Part shown: positions 1 through 8,302 of the stretch, one piece after another
Position numbering within the stretch: position 1 is the stretch's first letter
Layout of the letters: each line of letters starts with the position of its first letter
NCBI GenBank assembly: GCA_035500675.1
Contig: DATJXA010000114.1
Location: 1-35,012, forward strand
DNA length: 35,012 bases
Direction of reading: 5' to 3'
Source: JAGVPT01 sp035500675
GTDB taxonomy: Bacteria; Bacteroidota; Ignavibacteria; UBA10030; UBA8401
Notes under the pieces: model-generated
The model's input: only the letters and a program-made list of their open reading frames with translations
What the model was told of the DNA's origin: nothing
Database searches by the model: none
Made by a program: the position numbers and the translations under genes

Positions 1-453
1 GAAAGAGCTGGGTCGAAGAATGTCTGGCATCTTCACGGCCGCGTTGACTATCAGAAGTGCGAGTTTCATCATTCCATCCCGCCGTACGACGATCCTTCAT
101 ACACATGCGATTACAGGGGCCAGATCACCGCGCCGACAAAACTTGGCGATACATGTCCCGCATGCGGAGGCCAGCTGCGTCCGGATGTCGTTTGGTTTGG
201 CGAAGCTGTCGATATGAGGCAAGAATATCTTGAAGAACTTGTAGCGACTGCGGAAGTTTTTATCGGGGTGGGGACTTCTGCGCAGGTGTATCCCGCCGCA
301 GGATTGCTTCCCCTTTTCCAACGAACAAAACGCAAATTTTTCATCGACCCCCATCCTGCATATGATATGCTTGAAGGTTTCGACGTGTTAAAAGGGACTG
401 CTAGCGACTGTATGCCAAAATTGGCCGCCGATATAATTTCATCCACACGATGA
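1..453 (+). CDS. NAD-dependent protein deacylase (sirtuin), 3' part only
   Basis: The 5' end lies outside the window; 150 codons remain, ending in TGA at 451-453. Sirtuins remove acyl groups from protein lysines, consuming NAD and releasing nicotinamide. The fragment opens with ERAGSKNVWHLHG, the stretch that carries the catalytic histidine (His12 of the fragment). The zinc-ribbon module follows, with cysteines at fragment positions 20, 36, 52 and 55 (the last two as CPAC), then LRPDVVWFGE, typical of bacterial CobB-type sirtuins. The second half of the Rossmann fold (VFIGVGTSAQVYPAA and the FIDPHPAYD region) closes the protein. The Tyr/Arg pair that marks SIRT5-like desuccinylases would lie upstream, so acyl specificity cannot be read. 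No partner gene is visible; the next gene is 320 bp downstream behind its own promoter. Confidence 0.9.
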   Translation, partial: ERAGSKNVWHLHGRVDYQKCEFHHSIPPYDDPSYTCDYRGQITAPTKLGDTCPACGGQLRPDVVWFGEAVDMRQEYLEELVATAEVFIGVGTSAQVYPAAGLLPLFQRTKRKFFIDPHPAYDMLEGFDVLKGTASDCMPKLAADIISSTR

Positions 454-591
454 GACCTGTCATGATGAGGGCGCGAAGCGACTGAAACATGCATGTTTTC
501 TCAATTCAAACTTGTATGTTACCGCCGATTTGGTACGGGCTACTTTCAGAAACCTTTGGAAGGTTTGCGGTCAATCGCCGATTTTCCCATC
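454..591. other. Non-coding stretch between sirtuin and next promoter
   Basis: No convincing coding frame, RNA gene or repeat was found in this part of the 320-bp gap. No hairpin with a T-run follows the sirtuin stop codon, so where its transcript ends is not evident. The rest of the gap (592-773) holds a promoter and a leader, listed separately. Confidence 0.5.
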
Positions 592-619
592 TTGACTTTC
601 AAAGTTTTTCCGCTAAATT
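592..619 (+). promoter_or_regulatory. Predicted sigma-70-like promoter of the PorV-like gene
   Basis: TTGACT (592-597) and TAAATT (614-619) are separated by 16 bp, close to the consensus -35/-10 arrangement. The predicted start near 626 would give a 5' leader of about 150 nt containing the structured element at 650-759. Found by eye only; FCB lineages also use a different housekeeping promoter (-33 TTG / -7 TAnnTTTG), so confidence is moderate. Confidence 0.4.
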
Positions 620-649
620 GCTGTTGAGGAGACAAGACCTGATCGACCA

Positions 650-759
650 TTGTTAGAGAGCAAGAAATTTCCTAAGCGCAGATGTCCCGTTCACGAGGGG
701 CATCATTCTTCTCTAACAACGATAGCCGAATTTCATCGAGAGAAGAAATTCGGTTTTTT
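650..759 (+). promoter_or_regulatory. Candidate attenuator / riboswitch-like leader RNA
   Basis: Several complementary segments lie between the predicted promoter and the PorV-like start codon. Stem P1 pairs 650-659 with 710-719 (10 perfect bp). Inside it, 681-688 pairs with 697-704 (8 bp with one G-U, 8-nt loop). A terminator hairpin follows at 726-753 with a T6 run. In addition 706-714 is perfectly complementary (9 bp) to 739-747, a segment inside the terminator hairpin; that pairing would break both P1 and the terminator. Mutually exclusive terminator and antiterminator folds are the hallmark of transcriptional attenuators. It matches no riboswitch class I can recognise. The alternative is an independent small RNA with its own terminator. 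Confidence 0.45.
726..759 (+). terminator. Rho-independent terminator in the leader, 14 nt before a start codon
   Basis: The 8-bp stem CCGAATTT (726-733) / AAATTCGG (746-753) is followed at once by TTTTTT (754-759). Because it lies directly upstream of the ATG at 774 and downstream of a predicted promoter, it probably controls read-through into the PorV-like gene rather than ending the distant sirtuin transcript. Confidence 0.65.
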
Positions 760-773
760 GTTTTGGTGAGGCT

Positions 774-1865
774 ATGAATTTTGCACAAAAAGCGATTGCG
801 GTGATCTCGCTGGGCGTTTTTTCTTCGGGAACGGCTTTTGCGGGCGACACGTACGTCGCAAAGTACGCCGGAGAGTTTATGGCGATCGGCGTGGGCGGAC
901 GAGCCCTCGGCCTTGGGGGCGCGTATGTGGCTCTGGCAAACGACGTAACCGCGGGATACTGGAATCCGGCCGCCCTCGTGCGCATCAACTATCCCGAATT
1001 TTCGCTCATGCACGACGAGCAGTTCGGCAGCCTTGAAAATTTCGACTACGCCGGCGTCGCGTTCCCGTATGGAGCGAACGATACGACGACAACGGTCAGT
1101 CAGGACGGCACGAGCACGCCGGTGGTCAACTACAACGCTTCGACATTTGCCGTGAACGTCATCCGTCTCGGCATCGACGGCATTCCCGACACAAGAAAGC
1201 TCGACACGAACGGCGACGGCGTCTATAACGACCTCGACGCGCGGCCGGATATTTCCCAGATCACGTTCTTCAACTCGGCGGATTGGGCGTTGTACTTTTC
1301 TTATGCAAAACAACATTCCGAACACCTCTATTACGGCGCGAATCTTAAACTCATCTTCCGTCAGATCGGCGAATACCATGCGACAGGAATCGGCTTCGAC
1401 CTCGGCGCGTTGTACGCTCCCAACGACCACCTCTCTCTCGGCGTTAACGCGCAGGATATTACGACGACGCTCGTCGCATGGAATACCGGCACGAACGAAC
1501 TGATCTCCCCGACGCTGAAGATCGGCGGAGCGTATCTCTTCGAACTCTTCGGCGGCCGTCTTGGCCCCGCCCTCGATGCCGACGTGCGCTTCGAGAATCG
1601 ACAATTCGCTTCCATCGCTCATGTGGGTCCGGTGAGCTTCGACCCTCACGGGGGGGTGGAATACGACTATAAAAAAGTTGTCGCGTTGCGCGTAGGGTAC
1701 AACGACGTCAAAAGCCTCACGCTCGGCGCCGGCGTTCATCTTCGCAAGCTCGACATCGACTATTCGTTCGCCAAATTCGACGGTGCCGACCAGCTCGGGA
1801 ATTCTCACCGCATTTCTCTTCGGCTCATTATTCAGGAAGATAAATACCGGCGAGGGTCCGAATGA
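774..1865 (+). CDS. PorV/PorQ-family outer-membrane protein
   Basis: This 363-residue protein has a signal peptide (about residues 1-23, AFA/GD junction). The N-terminal block, KYAGEFMAIGVGGRALGLGG followed by AYVALANDVTAGYWNPA, is the signature of the PorV/PorQ (UPF0164-like) barrel family; members include the type IX secretion proteins PorV and PorQ and many FadL-like barrels without a known role. The rest alternates short beta-strands and Asp/Gly/Asn-rich turns (for example DTNGDGVYNDLDARPD, about residues 143-158, resembling a calcium loop) and ends in strands finishing RLIIQEDKYRRGSE. No other secretion-system gene is present, so a T9SS role is not supported locally. The next gene overlaps the stop by 4 bp (ATGA), so the two are translationally coupled. 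The ATG at 774 sits 14 nt after a terminator-like hairpin, suggesting attenuation. Confidence 0.82.
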   Translation: MNFAQKAIAVISLGVFSSGTAFAGDTYVAKYAGEFMAIGVGGRALGLGGAYVALANDVTAGYWNPAALVRINYPEFSLMHDEQFGSLENFDYAGVAFPYGANDTTTTVSQDGTSTPVVNYNASTFAVNVIRLGIDGIPDTRKLDTNGDGVYNDLDARPDISQITFFNSADWALYFSYAKQHSEHLYYGANLKLIFRQIGEYHATGIGFDLGALYAPNDHLSLGVNAQDITTTLVAWNTGTNELISPTLKIGGAYLFELFGGRLGPALDADVRFENRQFASIAHVGPVSFDPHGGVEYDYKKVVALRVGYNDVKSLTLGAGVHLRKLDIDYSFAKFDGADQLGNSHRISLRLIIQEDKYRRGSE

Positions 1866-2425
1866 CGAACATGATCGCGGCCGCTGTACGGCCTGCTGTC
1901 TTCGTTCTCCTCCTCATTTCTTCTTTTTTCAGCTTCTCCTGTTCATCTTCTTCCGCCGCGTCCGTTGAACCCGCTTCGCGGCCTGTTCCCGTCTCCGCAA
2001 AAAAAATGCTCATCCCCGAAGGATGGGTTTTGCGCCCCGGAGCAAACCACGCTTCCGACCTCCGGATCATGCGTAATGACAGCTCCGCGTCGATGACTAT
2101 CCGAGAGTTAAGACCGTTGGCGACGGCGAAGTCGGACCTCGACAAAGAGAGCATTTCGGTCCTGGGGAATATTTCGATGCAGAACAAACTGGGAAAGATT
2201 GGCGATGAGTGCAGAATTCTGAGGACCCCGATCGTTATCGGAGATACGAAACCGCTCTGCGTGTATATTTATTCGGAAAATTCTTTGTTGCGGCGGGTGG
2301 TCGTCTTTCGCTCAAGAGCGGCTATCTATGAAGTGGAGCTGCTTCAAAATGTCGGCACGCTTCCGCTCTCCTCGTTTGTGGATGCCCAGACCGCCGTTGT
2401 GAAAGCAATGACGAGCGGGGACTGA
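1862..2425 (+). CDS. Putative lipoprotein of unknown function
   Basis: A 187-residue protein with a hydrophobic leader ending in a lipobox-like SFSC (Cys27) and a Ser/Ala-rich linker, so probably an outer-membrane or periplasmic lipoprotein. The mature part (about 45-187) begins with LIPEGWVLRPG and reads like one small alpha/beta domain with alternating strands (CVYIYSE, LRRVVVFRS, AIYEVELLQ). The pattern is reminiscent of small lipoproteins that measure or bind something at the outer membrane, but no family is recognised. It starts inside the stop codon of the PorV-like gene (ATGA overlap), so the two are probably co-transcribed and may act together. It converges on the cyclase gene with a 35-bp gap and no clear terminator. 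Confidence 0.75.
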   Translation: MTNMIAAAVRPAVFVLLLISSFFSFSCSSSSAASVEPASRPVPVSAKKMLIPEGWVLRPGANHASDLRIMRNDSSASMTIRELRPLATAKSDLDKESISVLGNISMQNKLGKIGDECRILRTPIVIGDTKPLCVYIYSENSLLRRVVVFRSRAAIYEVELLQNVGTLPLSSFVDAQTAVVKAMTSGD

Positions 2426-2460
2426 AGTAGTCCGACGGTACGAGTGACAAGAGGGAATGT

Positions 2461-4665
2461 TCACTTTGTTTTGAGGATAAAGACGCCGTCCCAGTTATCC
2501 GGAGGAGGGGTTTCGAGATAGAGGTTAGAGCGTTGCGTGTACAAACGCGAGGGCGAGTCGGACGGGTCAATGGCGAGGGCTTCCGCAAAACATTCGATCG
2601 CTTGGACAAACGCTTTTTGCCGGTACAACGCAAGACCTTTATGATATTTTTCGACCGCTGCAATTTTATTGGCAGGAATGCTGTCGTCTTTTCTGCCGAG
2701 CAGTTCGAACACCTTAATGGGCTTCGTCTTCCCCTTTACGATCAACAGGTCCAATTCGCGGAACAGAAAGTGGTCTTTCACCAATTCCTGCGTCCGTTCG
2801 CTGGCCATGATGTATGTGCCGTACTCCTTATTCGCGCCCTCAAGCCTTGACCCGAGGTTCACACTGTCGCCGATGACGGTGTAGTCGAACTTCCCGATGC
2901 CCCCCATATTGCCGACGACCATTTCACCGGTGTTGAGGCCGATCCGGACATGGACGTTCGGTTTTCCCTCTGCGTTCCATTTTTCGCGGATCGAAATAAG
3001 TCTTTCTTGCATCTCGAGCGCGGCAGTGCACGCGTGAAAGGCGTTGTTGTCCAGCGCGATCGGCGCCCCCCAGAATGCCATCACCGCATCCCCCTCATAC
3101 TTGTCGAGCGTCCCGTCGTTCTTGAACACGATATCCGTCATTGCGCTCAGATATTCGTTCAGAACGAGCACAAGTTCTTCCGGAGGAAGTTTTTCGGAAA
3201 AAGTCGTGAAGCCGGCAATGTCGCTGAAAAGCACCGTCAGCTCTTTACGCTCTCCGCCGAGCTTCAATCGTTCCGGGTGTGCGATGAGCTCGTTGACAAC
3301 GTGCGGGTTCAGGTACTGGCTGAACATGCCTTTGATCATCACCTTCTGTTTCCGCTCGGCAAGGTATTGGTAGACAGCGCTCCCGACGTAATTTGCAAAA
3401 ACCGCGGCGATCGGCGCGACGACCGGCACGATGAGGTTGCGGGCCGCGAACGCGTAATTCGCAAGCGCGATGACGCCGTAGACCTCGCCGCCGACAAAAG
3501 CAAGCGCGACGATCTCGAAGACAAATTCCATTTTTGATTTGATCTGCTTCAGCGCGGAGACGACGAGGAAACTTATAAGCGAAAGGATGATCGTGTAGAG
3601 GATTCTGAGGAATACCGAAAGCCGGACGATGAAGTTCTGATGAATGAGCGTCTGAAGGGCGTTCGCGTGGAGCTCGACGCCATACATCAGGTTGTTATCC
3701 GGGTTGTTCGGGTCGGCGATGGAGACGGGGAAAATATCCTTCGATTCGGGGAACGCGGGCCCGATGAGCACGATCTTGTCCTTGAAGGTGTTGGTGTTGA
3801 GCAGGCCGTAGTCGGGGTCGTCGAACGTGTTGATCTCCGTATGGAGCTTTTTTTCCTCGTTCGTTTGGAATGTTTTGTCGTCAAGGATGTCCACGATATC
3901 GATTTGTTTGAACGTCTGCCCGGATAATCCGTGGTAATTGATGAGCATCGATACGTCGTCGTATTTCGGGATCTTCCGGTCCCCGAGGACAAAATAATTT
4001 CCCTCGTCTCGACATACGGCCGTCGACGGCAGGCCAAGGTATTTGTTCATCAAAGCGAACGCAAACGTCGGGACGAACCTCTCCTCGCCGGGACTCTTTG
4101 CCATCGGCTCGTAACGACGGTAAATCCCGTCTTCGTCGTTCTGGACGTAGACGATGCCGACAGAGCTGTCCGCTGAGTAAAAGATACTATGGTAATCCTC
4201 ATGTTCACGCTTGATCGTCGCGAGGTCGTTGCGGATCTCGGTCTTCCCGGCGACGACAACGTTCCGATATTTTTTGATGGCGTCCCGCAGGTCAGCGTCG
4301 TTGGTCCCGCCGTGAGCGTCGGGGTCCTCGAACGTGATGTCGATGCCGATCGCACGGGCTCCCGCCCTGTTGAGGTTGCGAATAGCTCTCGCGTAGTATC
4401 CTCTTGGGAACGGAATATGGTCTGGCACCGTCGCGTCGGATTTTTCCGTGATCGTGACGATCACGACGTCGAGTGAATCTTGAGCATAGGAGAGAGGTCC
4501 GCGCCGCGCGAACGATTTATCGATGAAGGAAAGCTTCAGGCGGTCGAAGAAGTGGAATTGGAAAATCGCGTCCTGCACGAACACGATGACGAGCAGCGCG
4601 ATCCCCAAGCTGAGAGAAATTCTGATTAGCCACGGTATGGATCGTTTGAGGAGTGGCTGTGCCAT
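2461..4665 (-). CDS. CHASE2-domain class III adenylate cyclase
   Basis: A 734-residue membrane sensor. One N-terminal membrane segment (about 12-31) precedes a large periplasmic CHASE2 domain (about 40-335, with DVVIVTITEKS and GARAIGIDITFEDPD). About three membrane helices follow (350-435), then a class III cyclase domain (about 470-655). Catalytic residues are intact: metal-binding Asp482 (FSDIAGFT) and Asp526 (YEGDAVMAFWG), the adenine-selecting Lys in DKYEGD, the Asp in FDYTVIGD, and the Asn/Arg pair in VNLGSRLE. The set predicts ATP to cAMP rather than GTP. The C-terminal tail (about 670-715) looks like one TPR unit. It is the last gene of a minus-strand run, 6 bp after the beta-barrel stop, implying that it reads an envelope signal with the FecR and barrel proteins. 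The ligand is unknown. Confidence 0.93.
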   Translation of the reverse strand: MAQPLLKRSIPWLIRISLSLGIALLVIVFVQDAIFQFHFFDRLKLSFIDKSFARRGPLSYAQDSLDVVIVTITEKSDATVPDHIPFPRGYYARAIRNLNRAGARAIGIDITFEDPDAHGGTNDADLRDAIKKYRNVVVAGKTEIRNDLATIKREHEDYHSIFYSADSSVGIVYVQNDEDGIYRRYEPMAKSPGEERFVPTFAFALMNKYLGLPSTAVCRDEGNYFVLGDRKIPKYDDVSMLINYHGLSGQTFKQIDIVDILDDKTFQTNEEKKLHTEINTFDDPDYGLLNTNTFKDKIVLIGPAFPESKDIFPVSIADPNNPDNNLMYGVELHANALQTLIHQNFIVRLSVFLRILYTIILSLISFLVVSALKQIKSKMEFVFEIVALAFVGGEVYGVIALANYAFAARNLIVPVVAPIAAVFANYVGSAVYQYLAERKQKVMIKGMFSQYLNPHVVNELIAHPERLKLGGERKELTVLFSDIAGFTTFSEKLPPEELVLVLNEYLSAMTDIVFKNDGTLDKYEGDAVMAFWGAPIALDNNAFHACTAALEMQERLISIREKWNAEGKPNVHVRIGLNTGEMVVGNMGGIGKFDYTVIGDSVNLGSRLEGANKEYGTYIMASERTQELVKDHFLFRELDLLIVKGKTKPIKVFELLGRKDDSIPANKIAAVEKYHKGLALYRQKAFVQAIECFAEALAIDPSDSPSRLYTQRSNLYLETPPPDNWDGVFILKTK

Positions 4666-4671
4666 ACGCTG

Positions 4672-7071
4672 CTACAAATTGATGCGGTAAATCAGGCTGA
4701 CGTAGGAATCGTTCGCTGTGCCGGAGTTGATGATGAATTGATACTGGAACGCCGCGCTTTGATTTTGCGCGATGGCGTATTGCAACCCCATCTCCAGCAC
4801 GGTCCGTTTGAAGTCCCCGAAGGTCGGCGCGAACGTTGCGGACAACTTTAAAAGGTCTTTGTAAAGCCGGTAGCGTCCGTTGAGCGTAATTGTCGTGTAA
4901 TTGAGCGACGTCGATGACACGACCGTTTTCGGCGTTGCGCCCGACGTATCGATCGTCACCATGGGGATCGTATTCAAACTCATCGCGTACCCGAACGTCG
5001 ATTCAAGCGGGAAGGTATGAACGGTATTGATAAGCAAAAAAGCGTTGACCCCTTTAACGTCCTGTTTATTCTGCGTGTTGTCTATTTTGTGCGAGACGTC
5101 AAAACTCAGCGTGGCATTGTGCCTGCCCCAATACGAAAAGTCGTATGTCGATTGGAGAAAGTATCTGTTGGTATTGTCGTTGATAGCTCGGAACGCGACG
5201 GTAGTGTCTTTGTCGTACGGGTCGATCGGATTCTCGTCGGTGTTGTTCCCATACCCGATCGTGAAATTGGGCATATGAGTGGTCGGGTAGTATGAGACCG
5301 AGGAATTAAATGTGTTGTAGGTCGTCGTCAGCTGCACAAGTCCGTTCGAGGTTAAGATCGTATCCTGGCCGGCAGTATTATTCTGGAGATGTTCATAACT
5401 TGCCGTGAGAAAAACGGTGTTCTGCACTAATCGGATCCTGTCGAACACGTTGTATCCTTTGACGTCCTTCCGCAATGCCGTCGTGCCGACCGAATTGTAA
5501 TCGGCGCCGTGGTAAAGGTATGTTCCCTTGAGGTAATTGCCGAAATAGTTGAGGGCGAGACCGGTCTCGTAGACGAGCGCCGTCAATCCCGGGGGAAGGG
5601 GCTGAAGGTTCTCATTCAGCGTGATCACCTTGGACAAATATTTCGTTCCGTATTTTTTTAACACGTCTTTGGTGCCGCTGCTCAACTGCGAGCTGTCGAT
5701 GCTCGCGTCGGTAAATTCAGGGGCAGAGATGTCGACGTTGTTTAAGCTGTAGGATGTCTGTCCCGTAAGCTCGAAGTGATGGTTGTCGAACGCGACAAGC
5801 ATGTCCGACCCCATGACTACGTTCTCCTGAGGTTTGACGATCGTGTCTGCGTTGCCATACTCGTCCTTCGCTTTGAGGTACGTAAAGCCGAGCTGGAAGT
5901 TCTCTCCACTGCCGAAGCTGGGACGGATCGCCGTGAGGTTCCTCGCCAATGTGGGAGAATACACCTGTTGGCTCGAATCGACGTCGACGCGCCTCGTGAC
6001 CTGTCCGCTTGCGTAATTCATGTTGAACGGGCCTAACAATAGGTCGGCGGTCACGCCGCGGATGCGCCTCCCGTCCATGACTGTTGTCGGGAAACGGGGA
6101 TACGCATCACCGATGCCGACGCGCGCATATTTTGCATCGAGACCCAGATAATAACGGTTTTGCGGTTGACGCGTCGGATCCTCTTCAGAAGTGAGATACA
6201 TGTTGCCGTTCGCTTTCAAAATGCCGTACGACGCGTTCGCGTTGGTGGTGAGTCTTCGGTACGGAGTGACAGCGCCCTGGATATCTTCATTCCTTCCCTC
6301 TGCCTGTGCGTTTGCCGCGTAGACAATTTTTTCTCCCGTCTCCTCTTGTTCAGCTTGTGAGATGACGCTGAACGTTTGCTTGATGGTATGGTACGGAGCC
6401 CCGGTTGTATCGAAGACATCGACCCGAATTGTGTGCACGCCCGATTGTATATTCTTCGGAAGGGCATCTGCAGAAACGATCAACAAATCGCCCACGAGAA
6501 CGGCAAGAGAGGAGACATCCGCGTTATCGAAAAAGATCTTCGTTCTCTTTCGGTCGACAATATCCCCCGCATAGACAAAAGAGACGGAGATGTAGATGTC
6601 CGAAGGAATAAGTTGTTCCGATTTGTCCGGGCTGAGGATAAGTATCTCTTGGTCTTTCGGGGATTTCGCTGCGATCGTGATCCGCGTCGGTGTCGCCTGC
6701 GGATTCTCGTACGGATACGTTTCGGTCATTCCGGATGACGTTTGCGCCTGGACATACACTTCCATGAAAGGGGGAGACACTTCGTCGGCCGAAATGACGA
6801 CCGATGCTGAGTCGCCGGAGATCGGCATTTCAAGTACGCGGAATTCCGTTTGGCCGAACTGTCGGTAGTAGAGGACGACGCGCGCAAGCTCGGTCGATTT
6901 CGCCAACACTGCTGAAACTCTCAACGGCGATCCTTCAAGCGCCTCCCCGGCTTGAATGCTGCGAATGTACGTGTTGATCTGAGAGAAAGCTCGGTCACGG
7001 CTCGACATCACCGCGACGAGGATCAACAGTACAACCACACGGAAAGAAAATTTCCTACGGAGAAAGTCCAT
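4672..7071 (-). CDS. Outer-membrane beta-barrel protein with N-terminal Ig-like domains
   Basis: A 799-residue protein with a signal peptide (about 1-30, ending AFSQ). Residues about 35-135 form an Ig-like domain with the pattern VVLYYRQFG, MEVYVQA, YPYENPQATPTRI; a second beta domain covers about 140-235. From about 255 to the end it is a run of amphipathic strands and Asn/Thr/Asp-rich turns, finishing SYVSLIYRINL, as expected for a beta-barrel of 20 or more strands. No plug, TonB box or known substrate family is recognised. The first domain resembles the C-terminal domain of the FecR protein encoded just upstream (about 235-338 of that protein). A terminator hairpin separates the two genes, while the cyclase follows with only a 6-bp gap. 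Confidence 0.75.
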   Translation of the reverse strand: MDFLRRKFSFRVVVLLILVAVMSSRDRAFSQINTYIRSIQAGEALEGSPLRVSAVLAKSTELARVVLYYRQFGQTEFRVLEMPISGDSASVVISADEVSPPFMEVYVQAQTSSGMTETYPYENPQATPTRITIAAKSPKDQEILILSPDKSEQLIPSDIYISVSFVYAGDIVDRKRTKIFFDNADVSSLAVLVGDLLIVSADALPKNIQSGVHTIRVDVFDTTGAPYHTIKQTFSVISQAEQEETGEKIVYAANAQAEGRNEDIQGAVTPYRRLTTNANASYGILKANGNMYLTSEEDPTRQPQNRYYLGLDAKYARVGIGDAYPRFPTTVMDGRRIRGVTADLLLGPFNMNYASGQVTRRVDVDSSQQVYSPTLARNLTAIRPSFGSGENFQLGFTYLKAKDEYGNADTIVKPQENVVMGSDMLVAFDNHHFELTGQTSYSLNNVDISAPEFTDASIDSSQLSSGTKDVLKKYGTKYLSKVITLNENLQPLPPGLTALVYETGLALNYFGNYLKGTYLYHGADYNSVGTTALRKDVKGYNVFDRIRLVQNTVFLTASYEHLQNNTAGQDTILTSNGLVQLTTTYNTFNSSVSYYPTTHMPNFTIGYGNNTDENPIDPYDKDTTVAFRAINDNTNRYFLQSTYDFSYWGRHNATLSFDVSHKIDNTQNKQDVKGVNAFLLINTVHTFPLESTFGYAMSLNTIPMVTIDTSGATPKTVVSSTSLNYTTITLNGRYRLYKDLLKLSATFAPTFGDFKRTVLEMGLQYAIAQNQSAAFQYQFIINSGTANDSYVSLIYRINL

Positions 7072-7109
7072 GGCAGCCGGGACGATGGTGGACGATTAAT
7101 GGCCTTAAT

Positions 7110-7163
7110 AAAAAAAACCGCCTGCAATCTAAAGAATGGAGCCTAAAATTGCAAGCGGTTTTT
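7110..7163 (-). terminator. Rho-independent terminator after the FecR-domain gene
   Basis: A 16-bp stem joins 7113-7128 and 7148-7163 with a 19-nt loop. The single imperfect position is C/A on the plus strand but a G-U wobble in minus-strand RNA, and the minus-strand transcript ends in a run of eight U (7110-7117). Both point to termination of leftward transcription, between the FecR gene and the beta-barrel gene. Partial read-through or a second promoter would be needed for the downstream pair. Confidence 0.75.
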
Positions 7164-7182
7164 GAATGAGGTCCCGCGAAAA

Positions 7183-8277
7183 CTAATAGTCGATTACCAT
7201 CGTTTTCTGCTTTCCGCTCGGGTCTGAAAATTCGATCTTCAATTCGTTGGCATTTGTCGATTGAACATTCACCACAATCGGGTTCGATTGCGGGTCACTC
7301 GGAGGATAGGTGAGGTCGATGCCGGTCTTTGTCTTGAAGATCACGTAGACGCCCAGCGACGGACTGACAACGTCGGTCCCGGGAACGGTGAATTTCACGC
7401 TATTGCCGGATAGCGTAGCCGGGATTTCCTTGAAGGAAGTCATTGATGAATTTTTATAGGCCAGCGCGAAGTACGAGACGATCGATTTTAACGTATCGAC
7501 CGGCACGGAGGTCTGGACGAGCTCCACCGTAACGTTGAAATCCTGGCCTTGTGTTGCGACAGGTGCGGTTACTGCGAAGCCGACACTCATAGTACCGGAA
7601 CCCGATGTTCCGCTGTTCGATGTGCCGCCACCGCCGCCGCCGCTTCCTCCTTCATCGCCTTGTGACGAACCCTGCAATCGTTTCAATTCTGCGGGCGTCG
7701 TTTGCTTGACTTCGATTTTCCCGTCGCGGTACGACCTTGCGGTCTGTCCAGCGTTGACGTTCACCGATTGATTAGAAACAGTATTGGTAAATACAACGAT
7801 CCCAGCGCCGAGTATCAATACATCGCTGCTGTCCCCCCCGTTAATGAAGAGTCCTTGCGTTCCGCGGATCGATGCAACCGACGTGGGAGTGGTAAATTCG
7901 AATTTCTCGTTCTCTCTTTTCTTTACGTCGAAGTTGAGCTCCCCTCTCGACAGGTTGACGTTTTTCGAGAACTCCTTATCCGCCGTCAGCTCACCGCGGA
8001 TCGTGATCTCAGAATTCTCCTGTAAACGCAGGATGGAATTTTCAATGAATTTAATAACGACGAATGAATTTTCTCCCGTTTTCACCTTATCGCCCGAAAG
8101 CAAAGGGGTGGCAGGCGTGGCTTTGGTCCAGTCTTTTCCTTCTTTCAGGTAGTCGACGGACCCGACGGGTTTAAAAATAAGAGCGACCGGCTTGGCGGGA
8201 TCATACAGAGGCGCCGCCACGGCAACGCAAAGCGATGACGCCATGCTCAGCATAAGAAAGAGGTAGATTGTTCTCAT
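7183..8277 (-). CDS. FecR-domain periplasmic protein with C-terminal Ig-like domain
   Basis: A 364-residue exported protein (signal peptide about 1-22). The FecR domain covers about 35-185: LLSGDKVKTGENSFVVIKF, LRLQENSEITI, and the hallmark TPTSVASIRGTQG near 130-142. A Gly/Ser linker (about 205-230, with seven consecutive Gly in the middle) leads to an Ig-like domain (about 235-338). That domain has the same pattern (YFALAYKN, LGVYVIFKTKTG, YPPSDPQSNPIVV) as the first domain of the neighbouring beta-barrel. FecR domains in iron signalling transmit a signal from an outer-membrane receptor; the free FecR proteins found beside CHASE2 cyclases are less studied. There is no anti-sigma region or sigma gene here. 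A good GGAGA ribosome binding site precedes the ATG, and a terminator follows the gene. Confidence 0.88.
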   Translation of the reverse strand: MRTIYLFLMLSMASSLCVAVAAPLYDPAKPVALIFKPVGSVDYLKEGKDWTKATPATPLLSGDKVKTGENSFVVIKFIENSILRLQENSEITIRGELTADKEFSKNVNLSRGELNFDVKKRENEKFEFTTPTSVASIRGTQGLFINGGDSSDVLILGAGIVVFTNTVSNQSVNVNAGQTARSYRDGKIEVKQTTPAELKRLQGSSQGDEGGSGGGGGGTSNSGTSGSGTMSVGFAVTAPVATQGQDFNVTVELVQTSVPVDTLKSIVSYFALAYKNSSMTSFKEIPATLSGNSVKFTVPGTDVVSPSLGVYVIFKTKTGIDLTYPPSDPQSNPIVVNVQSTNANELKIEFSDPSGKQKTMVIDY

Positions 8278-8302
8278 GTAGTATTCTCCAAAAGTCAGTG
8301 CG

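Noticed and set aside
650..768. Forty-residue open frame from TTG 650 across the leader, as a possible leader peptide
   Set aside because: Overlaps the hairpins and terminator exactly, lacks a well-placed ribosome site, and the peptide has no run of a single amino acid that would sense a tRNA.
774..1865. Type IX secretion component
   Set aside because: Belongs to the PorV/PorQ family, but no other T9SS gene is nearby and the family contains many unrelated barrels.
3640..4476. Long plus-strand frames antisense to the CHASE2 cyclase
   Set aside because: Shadows of a gene with GC-rich third positions; no family sequence or start signals.
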